From NCBI GenBank assembly GCA_002631715.1, contig MRSX01000008.1:53772-117771 (forward strand): a stretch of 64,000 bases of DNA, given 5' to 3'. Within the stretch, counting starts at the first letter, position 1; each line of letters begins with the position of its first letter. This stretch comes from Candidatus Porisulfidus sp. TsSOB (GTDB lineage: Bacteria > Pseudomonadota > Gammaproteobacteria > Poriferisulfidales > Poriferisulfidaceae). This document shows positions 16,704 to 26,211 of this stretch, in pieces. The notes beneath the pieces are model-generated. The model was not told the origin of the DNA, did not search any database, and saw only the letters and a list, made by a program, of their open reading frames with translations. Made by a program: the position numbers and the translations under genes.

Positions 16704-17933
16704 TTATACCGCTTCGTGGCGCCGCCATTTCTGGGGAACCAAGCGCAAGTCGGCCATTCCGGTAACCAGCGCACTCGCCCAATTCGCCTCGTCTTCGTAG
16801 ACCATTTTGTAGTATTGGACCTTCATCGTCAACGCACTGCCCAGACAGATGCTCACGAAAGTCAAAAACGATCCGATCGCTAGCGTGGACACGCCGGAGA
16901 CTGCTTGTCCGATCGTGCAGCCGATCGACAGCACCCCGCCGAACCCCATCAGCACCCCGCCGAGCACGTGCCGCGCGGCATCGCCGAGCGACTGGAACCA
17001 TTCAACTCGCAACCGCCGCGAGACCAGCGCGTAAAGAAAAGCGCCGACGATTACGCCCGCCCCGGCTACCAGGGCAAAACTCATGAACCGGCTGGCGAAG
17101 CCAGTCTCCAGGAAACGAATCAGGATGGCCGCAGGTTGCACGAACGTCAGCGACTGAGCTCCAACCCCATACGGCTGTTCATCGCCTTCCAAGAATGCGA
17201 CTTCCTCAATCAATCCCTGCCCCATCGAGCCGGCGGTCACGTACCAAGCCGCCGCCACGCACAACCCCAGCACGATGCCGGCCAGCACGTTGTCCCGGTT
17301 CTGCAGAAAATCAGAAGAACGCAGCACCCAGATCAGCATCAGGACTCCGACGATCAGGCCGATGGCGAGTGACGCCGCGGCCCCCGGCAAGCCGAGCGGG
17401 CCGGACACCGCCGCTCCCAGCGACTGGTCCGCGATGCCGAGATTGCGCAGGTCGATGAAAGCCGGTTCCATCCACTGCAGGAAGACGTAGTAGCCGAAGT
17501 TAGTGAAGATCATCAAGTAGCCGGCGATGCCCATCGCCAGCAGCACCGCGATCGACTTCAGGTTGCCTCCTCCGATGCGCACCATGGTGCGGTTGCCGCA
17601 GCCGGAACCGATCGTCATACCGATGCCGAACAGGAGCCCGCCGATGAGGAAACGCGGCCATGGGAACACGGCAGAGCGGTACGGCGGCCGCCCGGTCTCC
17701 GCACTCGCGGTCAGGCTCATGTCCGCCAACCCGATGTATTCGAGGATGGCCACGCCCAGCACCGCTACTGCCATGCCGAGCACCCAAGCCCGCATGCGAC
17801 CGGAATCGCCCATATTCACGAGGTCCGATACGGCCCCCATCGTGCAGAAATTGGTCTTGTAGGCTACTGCGCCGAGGACGATCGTGATGATGAACCCGGC
17901 GAGCAAAACCTGACGGTAGATTTCAAGTTCCAT
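16704..17933 (-). CDS. YeeE/YedE family thiosulfate (TsuA-like) transporter
   Basis: This is a 409-residue inner-membrane protein with about nine or more hydrophobic segments. Three conserved cysteine motifs are present: NFCTMGAVSD (C30), GSGCGNRTMVRIGGGNLKS (C112) and SIGCTIGQAVSG (C339). In the structurally known TsuA these cysteines line the path for thiosulfate. The protein is of full family length with both pseudo-symmetric halves. Placed next to the Mo-oxidoreductase operon and near soxY and tusA, it probably imports thiosulfate or another sulfur species. No separate TsuB (TusA-like) gene is fused or directly adjacent; the tusA at 10.6 kb could fill that role. Confidence 0.88.
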   Translation of the reverse strand: MELEIYRQVLLAGFIITIVLGAVAYKTNFCTMGAVSDLVNMGDSGRMRAWVLGMAVAVLGVAILEYIGLADMSLTASAETGRPPYRSAVFPWPRFLIGGLLFGIGMTIGSGCGNRTMVRIGGGNLKSIAVLLAMGIAGYLMIFTNFGYYVFLQWMEPAFIDLRNLGIADQSLGAAVSGPLGLPGAAASLAIGLIVGVLMLIWVLRSSDFLQNRDNVLAGIVLGLCVAAAWYVTAGSMGQGLIEEVAFLEGDEQPYGVGAQSLTFVQPAAILIRFLETGFASRFMSFALVAGAGVIVGAFLYALVSRRLRVEWFQSLGDAARHVLGGVLMGFGGVLSIGCTIGQAVSGVSTLAIGSFLTFVSICLGSALTMKVQYYKMVYEDEANWASALVTGMADLRLVPQKWRRHEAV

Positions 17934-18016
17934 TGGCAGTCATGAGTCGTGCAGCAACCGTTCAATTGTACAACGCAGGCCTCGACTTCCAGGCTTTCGG
18001 TCGCTGTCCGCTACCG

Positions 18017-18697
18017 CTATTCCTGATAGCGGGTCGAATCCTCGACTTCAGCCGTCTCGAATCCTTCTCGACGCAAGCGGCAAGCCTCGCAAGTTCCACA
18101 AGCCCGGCCATCAGAATCTGCCCGGTAGCACGAAACAGTCATCGCGTAGTCGACCCCCAGCCGCACCCCGGCGCGAATGATCTCGGCCTTGGTCCAGTCG
18201 ATTAGCGGTGTGTGGATGCGGAACGGACGCCCTTCCACTCCGTCCCGGGTCGCCAGATTGGCCATCTTCTCGAATGCTGAAATGAATTCGCCCCGGCAAT
18301 CCGGATAGCCCGAATAGTCGATCGCATTAACGCCGATGCAAATGTCGTGGATGTCCCGCGCTTCGGCCAAGGCAAGTGCAATCGACAGGAACACGGTATT
18401 GCGAGCCGGCACGTAAGTGGCTGGAATCCCGTCATCCGGCCCTTCCGGTACAGCGATTTCCGGATCGGTCAGTGCCGAGGCCCCAAATTTCGCCAGATCA
18501 AGGTCCATCTCCACCAACTCGCAATTCACTTCCTGAGCCAGCCGCCGAGCCGCCTGCAGTTCCGCGCTGTGCCGCTGCCCGTAGCGGAAGCTCAGAGCCG
18601 TTGGAGCAAATCCCTCGGCGCGCGCCCAGTACAGGACCGTCGCCGAATCCATGCCGCCGGACAGCAGCACGACGGCCGGCCTAGCGTCCCCGGACAT
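18017..18697 (-). CDS. queC: 7-cyano-7-deazaguanine synthase QueC
   Basis: The protein has 226 residues and makes preQ0, the queuosine precursor, from 7-carboxy-7-deazaguanine with ATP and ammonia. The PP-loop motif [15 protein letters not shown] is at the N-terminus. A zinc-binding set with [19 protein letters not shown] lies near the C-terminus. The ATG at 18697 was chosen; it overlaps the end of queE by 17 bases, and the codon further upstream at 18748 lies deep in queE. It follows queE at the end of the Tol-Pal operon, an arrangement common in gammaproteobacteria. Confidence 0.95.
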   Translation of the reverse strand: MSGDARPAVVLLSGGMDSATVLYWARAEGFAPTALSFRYGQRHSAELQAARRLAQEVNCELVEMDLDLAKFGASALTDPEIAVPEGPDDGIPATYVPARNTVFLSIALALAEARDIHDICIGVNAIDYSGYPDCRGEFISAFEKMANLATRDGVEGRPFRIHTPLIDWTKAEIIRAGVRLGVDYAMTVSCYRADSDGRACGTCEACRLRREGFETAEVEDSTRYQE

Positions 18698-19337
18698 CAC
18701 CCCATAGCACCTTGTGGAGTTGGACTTGCAGGCGCACCGGCAATGCATCGGCTACGATCCACTCCCCCAGCTGCCTAGCGTCCTGTTTCTCCCAGGATGG
18801 CGAGAAAAAGACTTCGCAACCCCACGTGCGCCTTTGAACCTGGTCGCGTGCCCATTCGTAATCCTCGCGCGAGCAAATCACGAACTTCACCAAGTCCGTA
18901 GGCTGGAGATGCTCCAGGTTGCTCCAGTCATTGCGCGCCTCTTCCCCGCTGCCCGGGGTCTTGATGTCCAGCGCCTTGAAAACCCGCGGGTCCACTTCCG
19001 AGACGGACAGCGCACCGCTGGTCTCCAGGGTCACGCGGTAGTCCCGATCACATAACTCGCTCAGCAATTGCTTGCATTCCGGCTGTGCCAACGGCTCGCC
19101 GCCGGTCACGCAGACATCTTGAACCGGTTGTGTGGCGACCGCTCCCAGGATTTCCTCCAGAGTCATCCATTCGCCTTCAGTGAAAGCGTAAGCCGTATCG
19201 CAGTACCCGCAGCGCAGAGGACACCCGGTCAAGCGGACGAATGCGCTCGGGCGACCGCTGGCCGACCCTTCTCCCTGGATGGAATGGAAGATTTCGGTGA
19301 CACGCAGTCGGATGTCTTGTGCGCCCTCCGGCCCCAT
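18681..19337 (-). CDS. queE: 7-carboxy-7-deazaguanine synthase QueE (radical SAM)
   Basis: The protein has 218 residues. The radical SAM cysteines are in [10 protein letters not shown] (CxxxCxxC), preceded by the substrate-binding start [20 protein letters not shown]. It converts 6-carboxytetrahydropterin to 7-carboxy-7-deazaguanine for queuosine. The ATG at 19337 overlaps the cpoB stop by one base (TGATG); a GTG one codon earlier would give a four-base overlap and is also possible. The queE-queC pair forms the tail of the tol-pal-cpoB operon. Confidence 0.94.
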   Translation of the reverse strand: MGPEGAQDIRLRVTEIFHSIQGEGSASGRPSAFVRLTGCPLRCGYCDTAYAFTEGEWMTLEEILGAVATQPVQDVCVTGGEPLAQPECKQLLSELCDRDYRVTLETSGALSVSEVDPRVFKALDIKTPGSGEEARNDWSNLEHLQPTDLVKFVICSREDYEWARDQVQRRTWGCEVFFSPSWEKQDARQLGEWIVADALPVRLQVQLHKVLWGDVRGR

Positions 19338-20347
19338 CACTCTCCGCCTGCCCGGCGCTGCAACCGATCCAGCCGCAGCTGCGCGAGCCGGGCAAGATCG
19401 CTGCCGGGGTTTTGGTCGCGAACCTCGGTCAGGAGCGCCTCGGCTTTTTCGAAATCACCCAATTCGAACCAAGCATAGCCGGTCTTCAGGCGTGCCACCT
19501 CGCGGCGCGGATTGGCCTCGTCGGCAATGACTTCGGCGAATGCGGCGATCGCCTCCTGGAAGCGACCTTCCACGTACAGGGTCTCACCAAGCCAGTACCG
19601 GGCCTCCCCGGCATCCTCGTGAGTTGGGTATTTGATCAGGAACTCCCGGAACGCCTTGGCCGCATCGTAGAAATTGAGATTCCTGAAAGCTTCCCGGCCC
19701 TGCCCGTACAACCGTGCGGCCGGCTGGGTGATCTGTGGCGAAAAAACCTTCTCTTCCATGGCAGCCGACGTTTCGCTTTCTTCCGGATCCGGAGTGGCCT
19801 CGGAAACTGTCTCCTCCTCGGCATCCGGTGCGTCTATCAGGACGTCCGCATCCTGCTCTGCCAACTCGATCGGCAGCGTGGAATCCTCTTCGCTTTCAAC
19901 GGCAGGCTCACTCTCGGCAGCAGAGTGCTCCATCTCCTGAACCTGAGGTTCGTCCCGCCGGGCAAGCAAAGCCTCGACTTCCTGTCGCAACTCCTGCTGT
20001 TCCGCTTCCAGGCGGGCCAGCTCCTCGACGATTCGTTGGATTTCCGGAGGATCTTCCGATACCGGGGCCTCCTGCTCTGCCTCGAACAAGGCAGTCGGAT
20101 CGATTACGTTCTCAGACTCCGGGGAGTCGTCCGACCGGGCCCGAAGGGTCTCGATCTCCTGCCGCAATGCTTGCTGTTCTGCCTCCACGCGCTCCAGCGC
20201 CTGAATGACCCGCTCGAGCCATGGCGGCTGCGGATCCGGTTCCGGATTCGGATCAGACTCCTGCGCGAAAGCGCAGACACTGTAAACAAGACTGCCCGCC
20301 AACGCGAGCACACGCCCTTTTCTGCCCCAACGGACGCAATCGGTCAC
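19337..20347 (-). CDS. cpoB: Cell division coordinator CpoB (YbgF)
   Basis: This is a 336-residue periplasmic protein that links Tol-Pal action to septal peptidoglycan synthesis. It starts at GTG, overlapping the pal stop by four bases (GTGA), and has a signal peptide ending near AFAQ. The C-terminal 120 residues are three tetratricopeptide repeats (from ARLYGQGREAFRNLNFYDAA). The N-terminal trimerisation coiled coil occurs twice: ALERVEAEQQALRQEIETL and ELARLEAEQQELRQEVEAL. A long acidic linker separates it from the repeats. The protein is about 70 residues longer than the 263-residue E. coli form because of this duplication and linker. Confidence 0.92.
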   Translation of the reverse strand: MTDCVRWGRKGRVLALAGSLVYSVCAFAQESDPNPEPDPQPPWLERVIQALERVEAEQQALRQEIETLRARSDDSPESENVIDPTALFEAEQEAPVSEDPPEIQRIVEELARLEAEQQELRQEVEALLARRDEPQVQEMEHSAAESEPAVESEEDSTLPIELAEQDADVLIDAPDAEEETVSEATPDPEESETSAAMEEKVFSPQITQPAARLYGQGREAFRNLNFYDAAKAFREFLIKYPTHEDAGEARYWLGETLYVEGRFQEAIAAFAEVIADEANPRREVARLKTGYAWFELGDFEKAEALLTEVRDQNPGSDLARLAQLRLDRLQRRAGGE

Positions 20348-20922
20348 TCTTCCAGGATGATTTCGACCCTGCGGTTCTGTCTCCAGATGCCCTCGCCCTG
20401 ACCTGTTACCGCGGGGAGTTCCTCACCGTAGCTGACCCAATCCACCTGTTCCGCCAAAGCGCCCAATTCCAGGATCATGTCCCGGACGCTTTGTGCCCGG
20501 CGTTCGCCCAGTGCCAAGTTGTAGGCCCGGGTGCCCCGTTCATCCGTATGCCCTTCCAGGCGCAGGCGGCCCGCAGGGTTGTTCTGCAAATGCGCCGTCG
20601 CACGCTGGATGATCTCCGCGAACCTCGGCTTCACCGTAGTGCTGTCGTAGTCGAAGTAGATGGTCATGCCCTGGTCTGTGGCCCCTGCAGCCGTCCCGGC
20701 CACAGAACCATCCTCTGAGCTGATGTCCAGGTCTCCCGCAATGATGTTCCCTTCATCGTCCAAGGCAACGCCTTCGACGGCATCCGGATCCTCTTCCAGC
20801 AGGATTTTCGAATCTTCCACGGCAGCCGGAGGTTCTTCCTCCGGTACGCCGCAGGCCCCCAGAACAACACCCAAACCCACCAGAATCAATGGCGGGACGG
20901 TGCGTGAAAAAAAACGTCGCAT
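20344..20922 (-). CDS. pal: Peptidoglycan-associated lipoprotein Pal
   Basis: The protein has 192 residues. The signal peptide ends in the lipobox LGAC, so it is an outer-membrane lipoprotein. The C-terminal OmpA-like domain shows TIYFDYDSTTVKPRF and the peptidoglycan-binding LEGHTDERGTRAYNLALGERRA. The ATG at 20922 was chosen because an AGAAGGA ribosome site lies six bases upstream; a second ATG two codons earlier is too close to that site. The segment between the lipid anchor and the OmpA domain is strongly acidic. It binds TolB and peptidoglycan in the Tol-Pal envelope constriction system. Confidence 0.95.
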   Translation of the reverse strand: MRRFFSRTVPPLILVGLGVVLGACGVPEEEPPAAVEDSKILLEEDPDAVEGVALDDEGNIIAGDLDISSEDGSVAGTAAGATDQGMTIYFDYDSTTVKPRFAEIIQRATAHLQNNPAGRLRLEGHTDERGTRAYNLALGERRAQSVRDMILELGALAEQVDWVSYGEELPAVTGQGEGIWRQNRRVEIILEE

Positions 20923-20933
20923 AAGCATTCCTT

Positions 20934-22217
20934 CTAGCGTCGGTAGGGAGACCACGCAGGCTCCCGAACATCCGAATGGGCAAGCGGGAGGCGCTGACGA
21001 ATTCTACCATTATGGCTGGCCAGCATCAGGATTTGTTCTCCGCTCCGGGTCGTACTGGCGTAGATCAGGCTGAATCCGTTCGGCGCAAACGATGGTGCCT
21101 CGTCCAGGGTTCCCGAAGACAAGGGAAACAAGCCCTCGCTCTCCGGCTCAAACAGCGCCACGCCGTAACCGCCCGTCTCGGTTGACTGGACAAAAGCCAA
21201 GTAACGACCGTCGGTGGACACCACCGCATCCGTGGTGTAGTTGCCCGGGAGGGGTAACATCCGGGCCTGTGCATCGCGCAACCCCTGGCGGTAAAGCTTC
21301 GGCTTGCCGCCCCGATCGGACGTGAAGACCAATCCCTGCCCATCGGCTTCCCAAGCCGGTTCCGTATCGATTCCCGCGCTGTAGGTGAAGCGAGACAGGG
21401 AGCCCGTGTCCAAGGCGTAGATGAAAATTTCCATGTCCCCGTCCACCGTCATGGCCAAGGCCAGGCGCCGCCCGTCGGGAGAGAAAGCCGGGGCGCTGGA
21501 ACTGCGCCCGGAACCCGGCAGCGCCCGTCGATTCGCATCCCGCAGGCTCTGAAGGAAGACTTGCGGCCGTTTGGCTTCAAATGACACGTAAGCCAGGCTC
21601 ATCCCGTCCGGCGACCAGACGGGTGACAACAGCGGACGTGGCGAAGTAAGGATCGCAATTGGATTGTGTCCATCCGCATCCGCCACATACAGGCGATAAC
21701 GGATCCGGCCTGCTTCGCGAGTTTGACCGATATAGGCGATTCGGGTATCGAATGCACCGGGGATGCCCGTGATCTGTTCGTGCAGCGCGTCCGCGGCCTG
21801 ATGCGCCAAGCGACGCAGTTGCTTCGGCTTTGCCGACAGGCGGCGCGCCAAGACAGCCTTGCCCGCCAGCAGATCAAACAACCGGATATCCAGTTGAAGC
21901 CGACCCGCTCCCGGGGACACCGTCGCCATTACCGCATACTCCGCCAGGTGGCCGTCCCAGGCATCCCAGTTCAGATCTCCCCTGCTTACAGCCGCCGGCG
22001 GTGCCGTCCCGGGGTCCAGCACGTTGAAAAACCCGCTTCGCGCCAAGTCCGCACCAACGACTTCTGCCAGTTTCTTCTCGGACTCCGAATACGCAACCAA
22101 AACGATGGGGATGCCCTGCTCGACTCCCTGCTCGATGTCAATGCGGAATTCCGCCTGTGCCGCACCTGCGAAAAGAGGCAACAGCAGGGCACAAGCACGC
22201 AGGCAAGCGGTGTTCAT
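20934..22217 (-). CDS. tolB: Tol-Pal system protein TolB
   Basis: The protein has 427 residues, the usual length. A signal peptide (LLLPLFAGAAQA) leads to the N-terminal TolB domain (FRIDIEQGVEQGIPIVLV) and a six-bladed beta-propeller built from repeats such as LLSPVWSPDGMSLAYVSFE and SAPAFSPDGRRLALAM. It is periplasmic and shuttles between Pal and TolA. It ends 11 bases before the pal start and begins one base before the tolA stop, so it lies in the middle of a tight operon. Confidence 0.95.
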   Translation of the reverse strand: MNTACLRACALLLPLFAGAAQAEFRIDIEQGVEQGIPIVLVAYSESEKKLAEVVGADLARSGFFNVLDPGTAPPAAVSRGDLNWDAWDGHLAEYAVMATVSPGAGRLQLDIRLFDLLAGKAVLARRLSAKPKQLRRLAHQAADALHEQITGIPGAFDTRIAYIGQTREAGRIRYRLYVADADGHNPIAILTSPRPLLSPVWSPDGMSLAYVSFEAKRPQVFLQSLRDANRRALPGSGRSSSAPAFSPDGRRLALAMTVDGDMEIFIYALDTGSLSRFTYSAGIDTEPAWEADGQGLVFTSDRGGKPKLYRQGLRDAQARMLPLPGNYTTDAVVSTDGRYLAFVQSTETGGYGVALFEPESEGLFPLSSGTLDEAPSFAPNGFSLIYASTTRSGEQILMLASHNGRIRQRLPLAHSDVREPAWSPYRR

Positions 22218-22218
22218 G

Positions 22219-23094
22219 TCAACGGGGTGCTTTTGGACGGAAAGTGATCACCAAGTGGCGGTCGAACAGTTCCGCGATCGGAGGTCGCGGCAACGGGCTG
22301 GCCTTCAACACGGCATTGCGCAGGGAATCCTGCCAGGCCTGCGAGGCCCGGCAGCCGCGCACCTTGGCGGACAGTACCACGCCTTTTTCATCCTGTTCCA
22401 CGACTACCTCGCAAGGCGAGATATTTCCAGCCGCCGGGGGACGCAACCAGACTCGTTCGATTCTTTTCTTGATCGCAATACGCCAGATATCGGCCTGCCG
22501 GGCCCGCCGGGCGGCTTCCCGCTGCCGCCGCTGTGCCTGTTCCTGCCGACGTGCCTCCGCCCGTTGTTCGGCTTCCTTCAACTTACGCGCTTCCTCTTCG
22601 GCCTTACGCTTGGCCTCGGCTCGTTCCGCTGCCCGTTTTTTCTCTTCTTCGGCCTGCCGGCGTGCCGCTTCCTCACGCTTGCGCTTCTCCGCGAGCTTCC
22701 GCTTCGCTTCTTCTTTTGCCTTGCGTTTCGCTTCGGCCCGCGCCTTCGCCTTCTTCTTCTCTTCAGCCTTCCGGCGCGCCTCTTCCTCGCGTTTGCGTTT
22801 CTCCGCCTTCTTGCGTTCGGCCTCCTTGCGCTTCGCTTCACGCTCCCGCTGTTTGCGGAGTTCTTCTTCGCGCAGTGCCTGCCGGTGCGCTTCGCGCCTT
22901 TGCTCCAGCAATTCCTCGTCCGCAGCCTGAACGCGCACCGCCTCGACATCCGGTCGGGGTGGAACGTTGGACTGGGCCGGTTCGGTACCGAACTGCAGTA
23001 ACAGCCCGACGATCACCGCATGAACGGCAATGGCTCCGATCCAAGAGAGAGGGCTGATCCGACTGGGACGGGTTCCTCGTGCCGTCCGGCTCAT
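22219..23094 (-). CDS. tolA: Tol-Pal system protein TolA
   Basis: The protein has 291 residues. A single N-terminal membrane anchor (WIGAIAVHAVIVGLLLQFG) is followed by a long lysine, glutamate and alanine-rich helix (about residues 50-200) with repeated EARRKAEEKKKAKARAEAK-type units. A small C-terminal domain binds TolB/Pal (C-E-V-V-V-E-Q-D-E-K-G-V-V, RNAVLKASPLP). It is shorter than the 421-residue E. coli protein, mainly in the helix. It spans the periplasm and transmits force from TolQR. The start overlaps tolR by four bases (ATGA). The repetitive helix gives long spurious reading frames on the opposite strand. Confidence 0.93.
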   Translation of the reverse strand: MSRTARGTRPSRISPLSWIGAIAVHAVIVGLLLQFGTEPAQSNVPPRPDVEAVRVQAADEELLEQRREAHRQALREEELRKQREREAKRKEAERKKAEKRKREEEARRKAEEKKKAKARAEAKRKAKEEAKRKLAEKRKREEAARRQAEEEKKRAAERAEAKRKAEEEARKLKEAEQRAEARRQEQAQRRQREAARRARQADIWRIAIKKRIERVWLRPPAAGNISPCEVVVEQDEKGVVLSAKVRGCRASQAWQDSLRNAVLKASPLPRPPIAELFDRHLVITFRPKAPR

Positions 23095-23525
23095 GGGGTC
23101 TCCGGCGGCGGCTGCGTGAGCAGACTCAGGGCCGGGACTCCCGCCTGATCAAGCCGGGCGATGGTCGCCGCCACCGCACCGTACGAGAGTCGGGCATCAG
23201 CCCGGACGTATAGCGTATCGTCCCCGCCCTCCTGCATCATTCCTTCGACCAGACCCGGCAGATCCACCTCTTCCACGGTGTAGACGAATACCCCTTCGCG
23301 GATCAGCCGCAGTTCTCCACGTTGGTTGATTTCCAGCACCAAAGGCTCACGGTAAGGTTCCGGGTCGATCGGCTCCGATGGTGCTTCCGGCAATTCGATC
23401 AACAGGCCCTGCTGCATCAGCGGTGTCGCGATCATAAAGATCAAAAGGAGCACCAGCATGACATCCACGTACGGCACGATGTTGATTTCGGACATGTGCC
23501 GGCGGGAAGTCCTCAACGGATTCAT
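23091..23525 (-). CDS. tolR: Tol-Pal system protein TolR (ExbD family)
   Basis: The protein has 144 residues. A short cytoplasmic segment with SEINIVPYVDVMLVLLLIFM carries the conserved membrane aspartate that takes part in proton flow with TolQ. The rest is the periplasmic ExbD/TolR domain. It overlaps tolQ by four bases at its start and tolA by four bases at its end, so translation of the three is coupled. Confidence 0.95.
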   Translation of the reverse strand: MNPLRTSRRHMSEINIVPYVDVMLVLLLIFMIATPLMQQGLLIELPEAPSEPIDPEPYREPLVLEINQRGELRLIREGVFVYTVEEVDLPGLVEGMMQEGGDDTLYVRADARLSYGAVAATIARLDQAGVPALSLLTQPPPETP

Positions 23526-24208
23526 GACTTCTCCTGGTTGGCCAGAGCCTCGCGCTGCAGGAGGGTGGTGAACTCTTCAATGAAATTGCTGTACTGTGTC
23601 AGCAACTTGTCGACCCGGTCCGTAAATCGGTTGTAGGCGATGACCGCCGGGATGGCGGCAAACAGGCCCAAGGCGGTCGCCACCAATGCCTCGGAAATTC
23701 CAGGTGCGATCATGGTCAGCATGGAGGCACCTCGGGTCGGGTCCAGCGAATGGAAGGCATTGATGATGCCCCAGACCGTTCCGAACAGCCCGATGTATGG
23801 GCTCGTCGAACCGATCGTCGCCAGCACCGGCAGGTGCATCTCCAGGTGCTCCGCTTCCCGGGCCAGTACCACCCGCATGCTGCGCACCGCTGTATGGCTG
23901 ATCGTGTCCGGTGACAACTGCTTGTTCCGGGCCAACTGTACGTATTCCCGGAAGCCGGCGCAAAACACGTCCCCGAGCGGCGGGCGCGACTGCCGCTGTC
24001 GCATCTGGTCGTAGAACTGCACCAGTTCAATGCCCTGCCAGAACTTGTCCTCGAACTTGATCGCTTCCTGATGCTGCCGGCGCAAGATCTGCGACTTGTT
24101 GAAGATGATGACCCAAGAGACAAACGAGGCCACCACCAGGATCAGCATCACCCCCTGCACGGGCAAGGATGCCTGGTCCAACATCTCCAGAATCGAAAAT
24201 TCAACCAT
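23522..24208 (-). CDS. tolQ: Tol-Pal system protein TolQ (ExbB/MotA family)
   Basis: The protein has 228 residues and three membrane helices. The family core is visible in TVWGIINAFHSL and IAPGISEALVATALGLFAAIPAVIAYNRF. It forms the proton channel and motor with TolR. The ATG at 24208 gives MVEFSILEMLDQ, which matches the usual start; a GTG three codons upstream at 24217 is the alternative. The chosen start overlaps the ybgC stop by 8 bases. Confidence 0.95.
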   Translation of the reverse strand: MVEFSILEMLDQASLPVQGVMLILVVASFVSWVIIFNKSQILRRQHQEAIKFEDKFWQGIELVQFYDQMRQRQSRPPLGDVFCAGFREYVQLARNKQLSPDTISHTAVRSMRVVLAREAEHLEMHLPVLATIGSTSPYIGLFGTVWGIINAFHSLDPTRGASMLTMIAPGISEALVATALGLFAAIPAVIAYNRFTDRVDKLLTQYSNFIEEFTTLLQREALANQEKS

Positions 24209-24602
24209 CGTTTTCACACTTTTCGTAAAGGTCGGGAGGCAACGGTGCGGGCGACCAGGTTTCCGTGCTCAGACACGCCACCTTGACGGTCGCCTCGGCC
24301 AAGCACTCGTCCTCCCGCCACAGTGCCTGGCTGAAATCCAGTGAGAGCCGAGCCCGCCCGGATAACCGGGTGCGAACCGTCAACTCGTCGTCCAGCCGGC
24401 CCGGCAAGAGGTAACGTGCGGACAAACTGTGCACCGCGAACACGCGCTGATACTCCCGTTCCAGTGCGGCCAAAGTATACCCGCGATTTCGGAGCCATTC
24501 AGTCCGCCCGCGATCCATGTAACGGATAACCGCCGCATGGTAGAGCACACCCCCCGCATCGGTATCCTCGTAATACACTCGCACCGAAAAATCCTCCCCC
24601 AT
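24201..24602 (-). CDS. ybgC: Tol-Pal associated acyl-CoA thioesterase YbgC
   Basis: The protein has 133 residues with a hotdog fold. The active-site segment YYEDTDAGGVLYHAAVIRY is typical of YbgC/4-hydroxybenzoyl-CoA thioesterases. It is the first gene of the tol-pal cluster, as in E. coli. Its ATG overlaps the ruvB stop by one base (TAATG), so the cluster may be read through from ruvCAB. Confidence 0.94.
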   Translation of the reverse strand: MGEDFSVRVYYEDTDAGGVLYHAAVIRYMDRGRTEWLRNRGYTLAALEREYQRVFAVHSLSARYLLPGRLDDELTVRTRLSGRARLSLDFSQALWREDECLAEATVKVACLSTETWSPAPLPPDLYEKCENDG

Positions 24603-25639
24603 TAGTCCTCCGACTGCGTCAACGGCAACTCGTTCGTCCCCGGCAGCGGTTCAAGCCCTAAATGCTCGCGTGCCCGCGGCGTGGCGACTCGGCCTCGGGG
24701 AGTCCGCATCAGGAATCCCAACTGGATCAGGTAGGGCTCAACCATGTCCTCCAGCGTCCCGCGCTCTTCGTTGACCGCCACCGACAGGCTGTCGATGCCG
24801 ACCGGCCCGCCATTGAACTTTTCAATGATGATACGCAGGTACTCGCGATCCAGCCGGTCGATGCCGCAACGGTCGACACGCATGAACTCCAACGCCTCCG
24901 CTGCCACCGAAGCAGTCACTTTCCCGTCCGCCCGAACCTCTGCGTAGTCTTGCACCCGCCGCAGTAGACGGTTCGCGATACGCGGCGTACCGCGCGAGCG
25001 ACGGCCAATCTCCAGCGCGCCATCGTCATCCACCGGAATGTCGAGGATGTCCGCCGAGCGGCGGGCAATACGGGCCAGTTCCTCCGCGGAATAGAAATCA
25101 AGCCGGCCAACGATGCCGAAGCGCGACATCAACGGCGGCGTCAGCAGTCCGGCCCGGGTGGTTGCGCCAACCAGCGTGAACGACGGCAGGTCGAGCTGGA
25201 TCGAGCGCGCCGCCGCGCCCTCGCCGATCATCAGGTCGATCCGGCAATCCTCCAGCGCCGGGTATAGGATCTCCTCCACGGCTGGTTGCAGGCGGTGAAT
25301 CTCGTCGATGAACAGCACGTCGCCTTCCTGCAGGCTGGTCAGGATCGCCGCCAGGTCCCCGCCACGCTCCAGCACTGGCCCGGCCGACTGGCGCAGCTGC
25401 CCGCCCATCTCGTTGGCAACGATGTGCGACAGGGTCGTCTTGCCGAGCCCCGGCGGACCGAACACCAGCACATGGTCGAGCGGCTGCTCCCGACGCCGTG
25501 CCGCCTCGATGAAGACCTCGAACTGTTCGCGCAATTCTGCTTGGCCGACGAAGTCCTCCAGCTTGCGCGGACGGATGCTGTTCTCCAGCGATGCCTCGCC
25601 CGGCGCCGCGCCACGCTGCAACAGTGTGTCCTCGCTCAT
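24602..25639 (-). CDS. ruvB: Holliday junction branch migration ATPase RuvB
   Basis: The protein has 345 residues. The Walker A motif [10 protein letters not shown] (from 61), Walker [11 protein letters not shown], the sensor GATTRAGLL and the C-terminal winged helix ([12 protein letters not shown]) are all present. It is a hexameric AAA+ motor that drives branch migration with RuvA. The ATG at 25639 overlaps the ruvA stop by four bases (ATGA); the longer reading from 25738 lies inside ruvA and was rejected. Confidence 0.96.
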   Translation of the reverse strand: MSEDTLLQRGAAPGEASLENSIRPRKLEDFVGQAELREQFEVFIEAARRREQPLDHVLVFGPPGLGKTTLSHIVANEMGGQLRQSAGPVLERGGDLAAILTSLQEGDVLFIDEIHRLQPAVEEILYPALEDCRIDLMIGEGAAARSIQLDLPSFTLVGATTRAGLLTPPLMSRFGIVGRLDFYSAEELARIARRSADILDIPVDDDGALEIGRRSRGTPRIANRLLRRVQDYAEVRADGKVTASVAAEALEFMRVDRCGIDRLDREYLRIIIEKFNGGPVGIDSLSVAVNEERGTLEDMVEPYLIQLGFLMRTPRGRVATPRAREHLGLEPLPGTNELPLTQSED

Positions 25640-26211
25640 CGCACGCTCCCGCGCAAGGCCTCGCGAATGATATCCTCGGCCCCCAGCCCCTGCGTCTCGA
25701 TCGCCCCGATCATGCGCCGGGCCTCGGCCGGCTTCCAACCCAGGCGAACCAGTCCCTGCTGTGCTTCGTATTGCGGCGTAGCCACTTCGGCGACCTCGGT
25801 GTCTTCCGCCTTCAGCACCATGTGCTGCAACTCGACCAGCAGCCGCTGGGCGGTCTTCTCGCCGATTCCGGGCACCTGGGTCAGTCCGTCCAGGTTCCCG
25901 GCTTCCACGTGCTGGCGCAGCGTCACACCCGGCAAAGCCGACAGGATCGCCAGAGCGGTCTTGGCGCCAATCCCGGAAATCCGCATCAGCTGGCTGAACC
26001 GCTGGCGTTCCGCTTCGTCGGCAAAGCCGAACAGGGTGTGTGCGTTCTCGCGCACGACCAGCAGGGTCGGAAGTACCACTTCTGAATCGTCCTGCGGCAG
26101 GTTGTCGAACGTGGCCATCGATGCCAGCACCCGGTAGCCGATGCCACCTGCCTCCACGATCAGCTCCGGAGGCTGGCGATAGGTGACGGGCCCGCGCAGA
26201 TACGCGATCAT
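25636..26211 (-). CDS. ruvA: Holliday junction DNA helicase subunit RuvA
   Basis: The protein has 191 residues and begins with the usual MIAYLRG. Two helix-hairpin-helix segments are seen ([21 protein letters not shown] and [19 protein letters not shown]), followed by the C-terminal RuvB-binding domain. It binds four-way junctions as a tetramer. It overlaps ruvC and ruvB by four bases each. Confidence 0.96.
   Translation of the reverse strand: MIAYLRGPVTYRQPPELIVEAGGIGYRVLASMATFDNLPQDDSEVVLPTLLVVRENAHTLFGFADEAERQRFSQLMRISGIGAKTALAILSALPGVTLRQHVEAGNLDGLTQVPGIGEKTAQRLLVELQHMVLKAEDTEVAEVATPQYEAQQGLVRLGWKPAEARRMIGAIETQGLGAEDIIREALRGSVR

Noticed and set aside
22024..23001. Long plus-strand reading frames opposite tolA and tolB
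   Set aside because: They mirror the repetitive Lys/Glu/Ala helix of TolA and have no family features; they are strand shadows.
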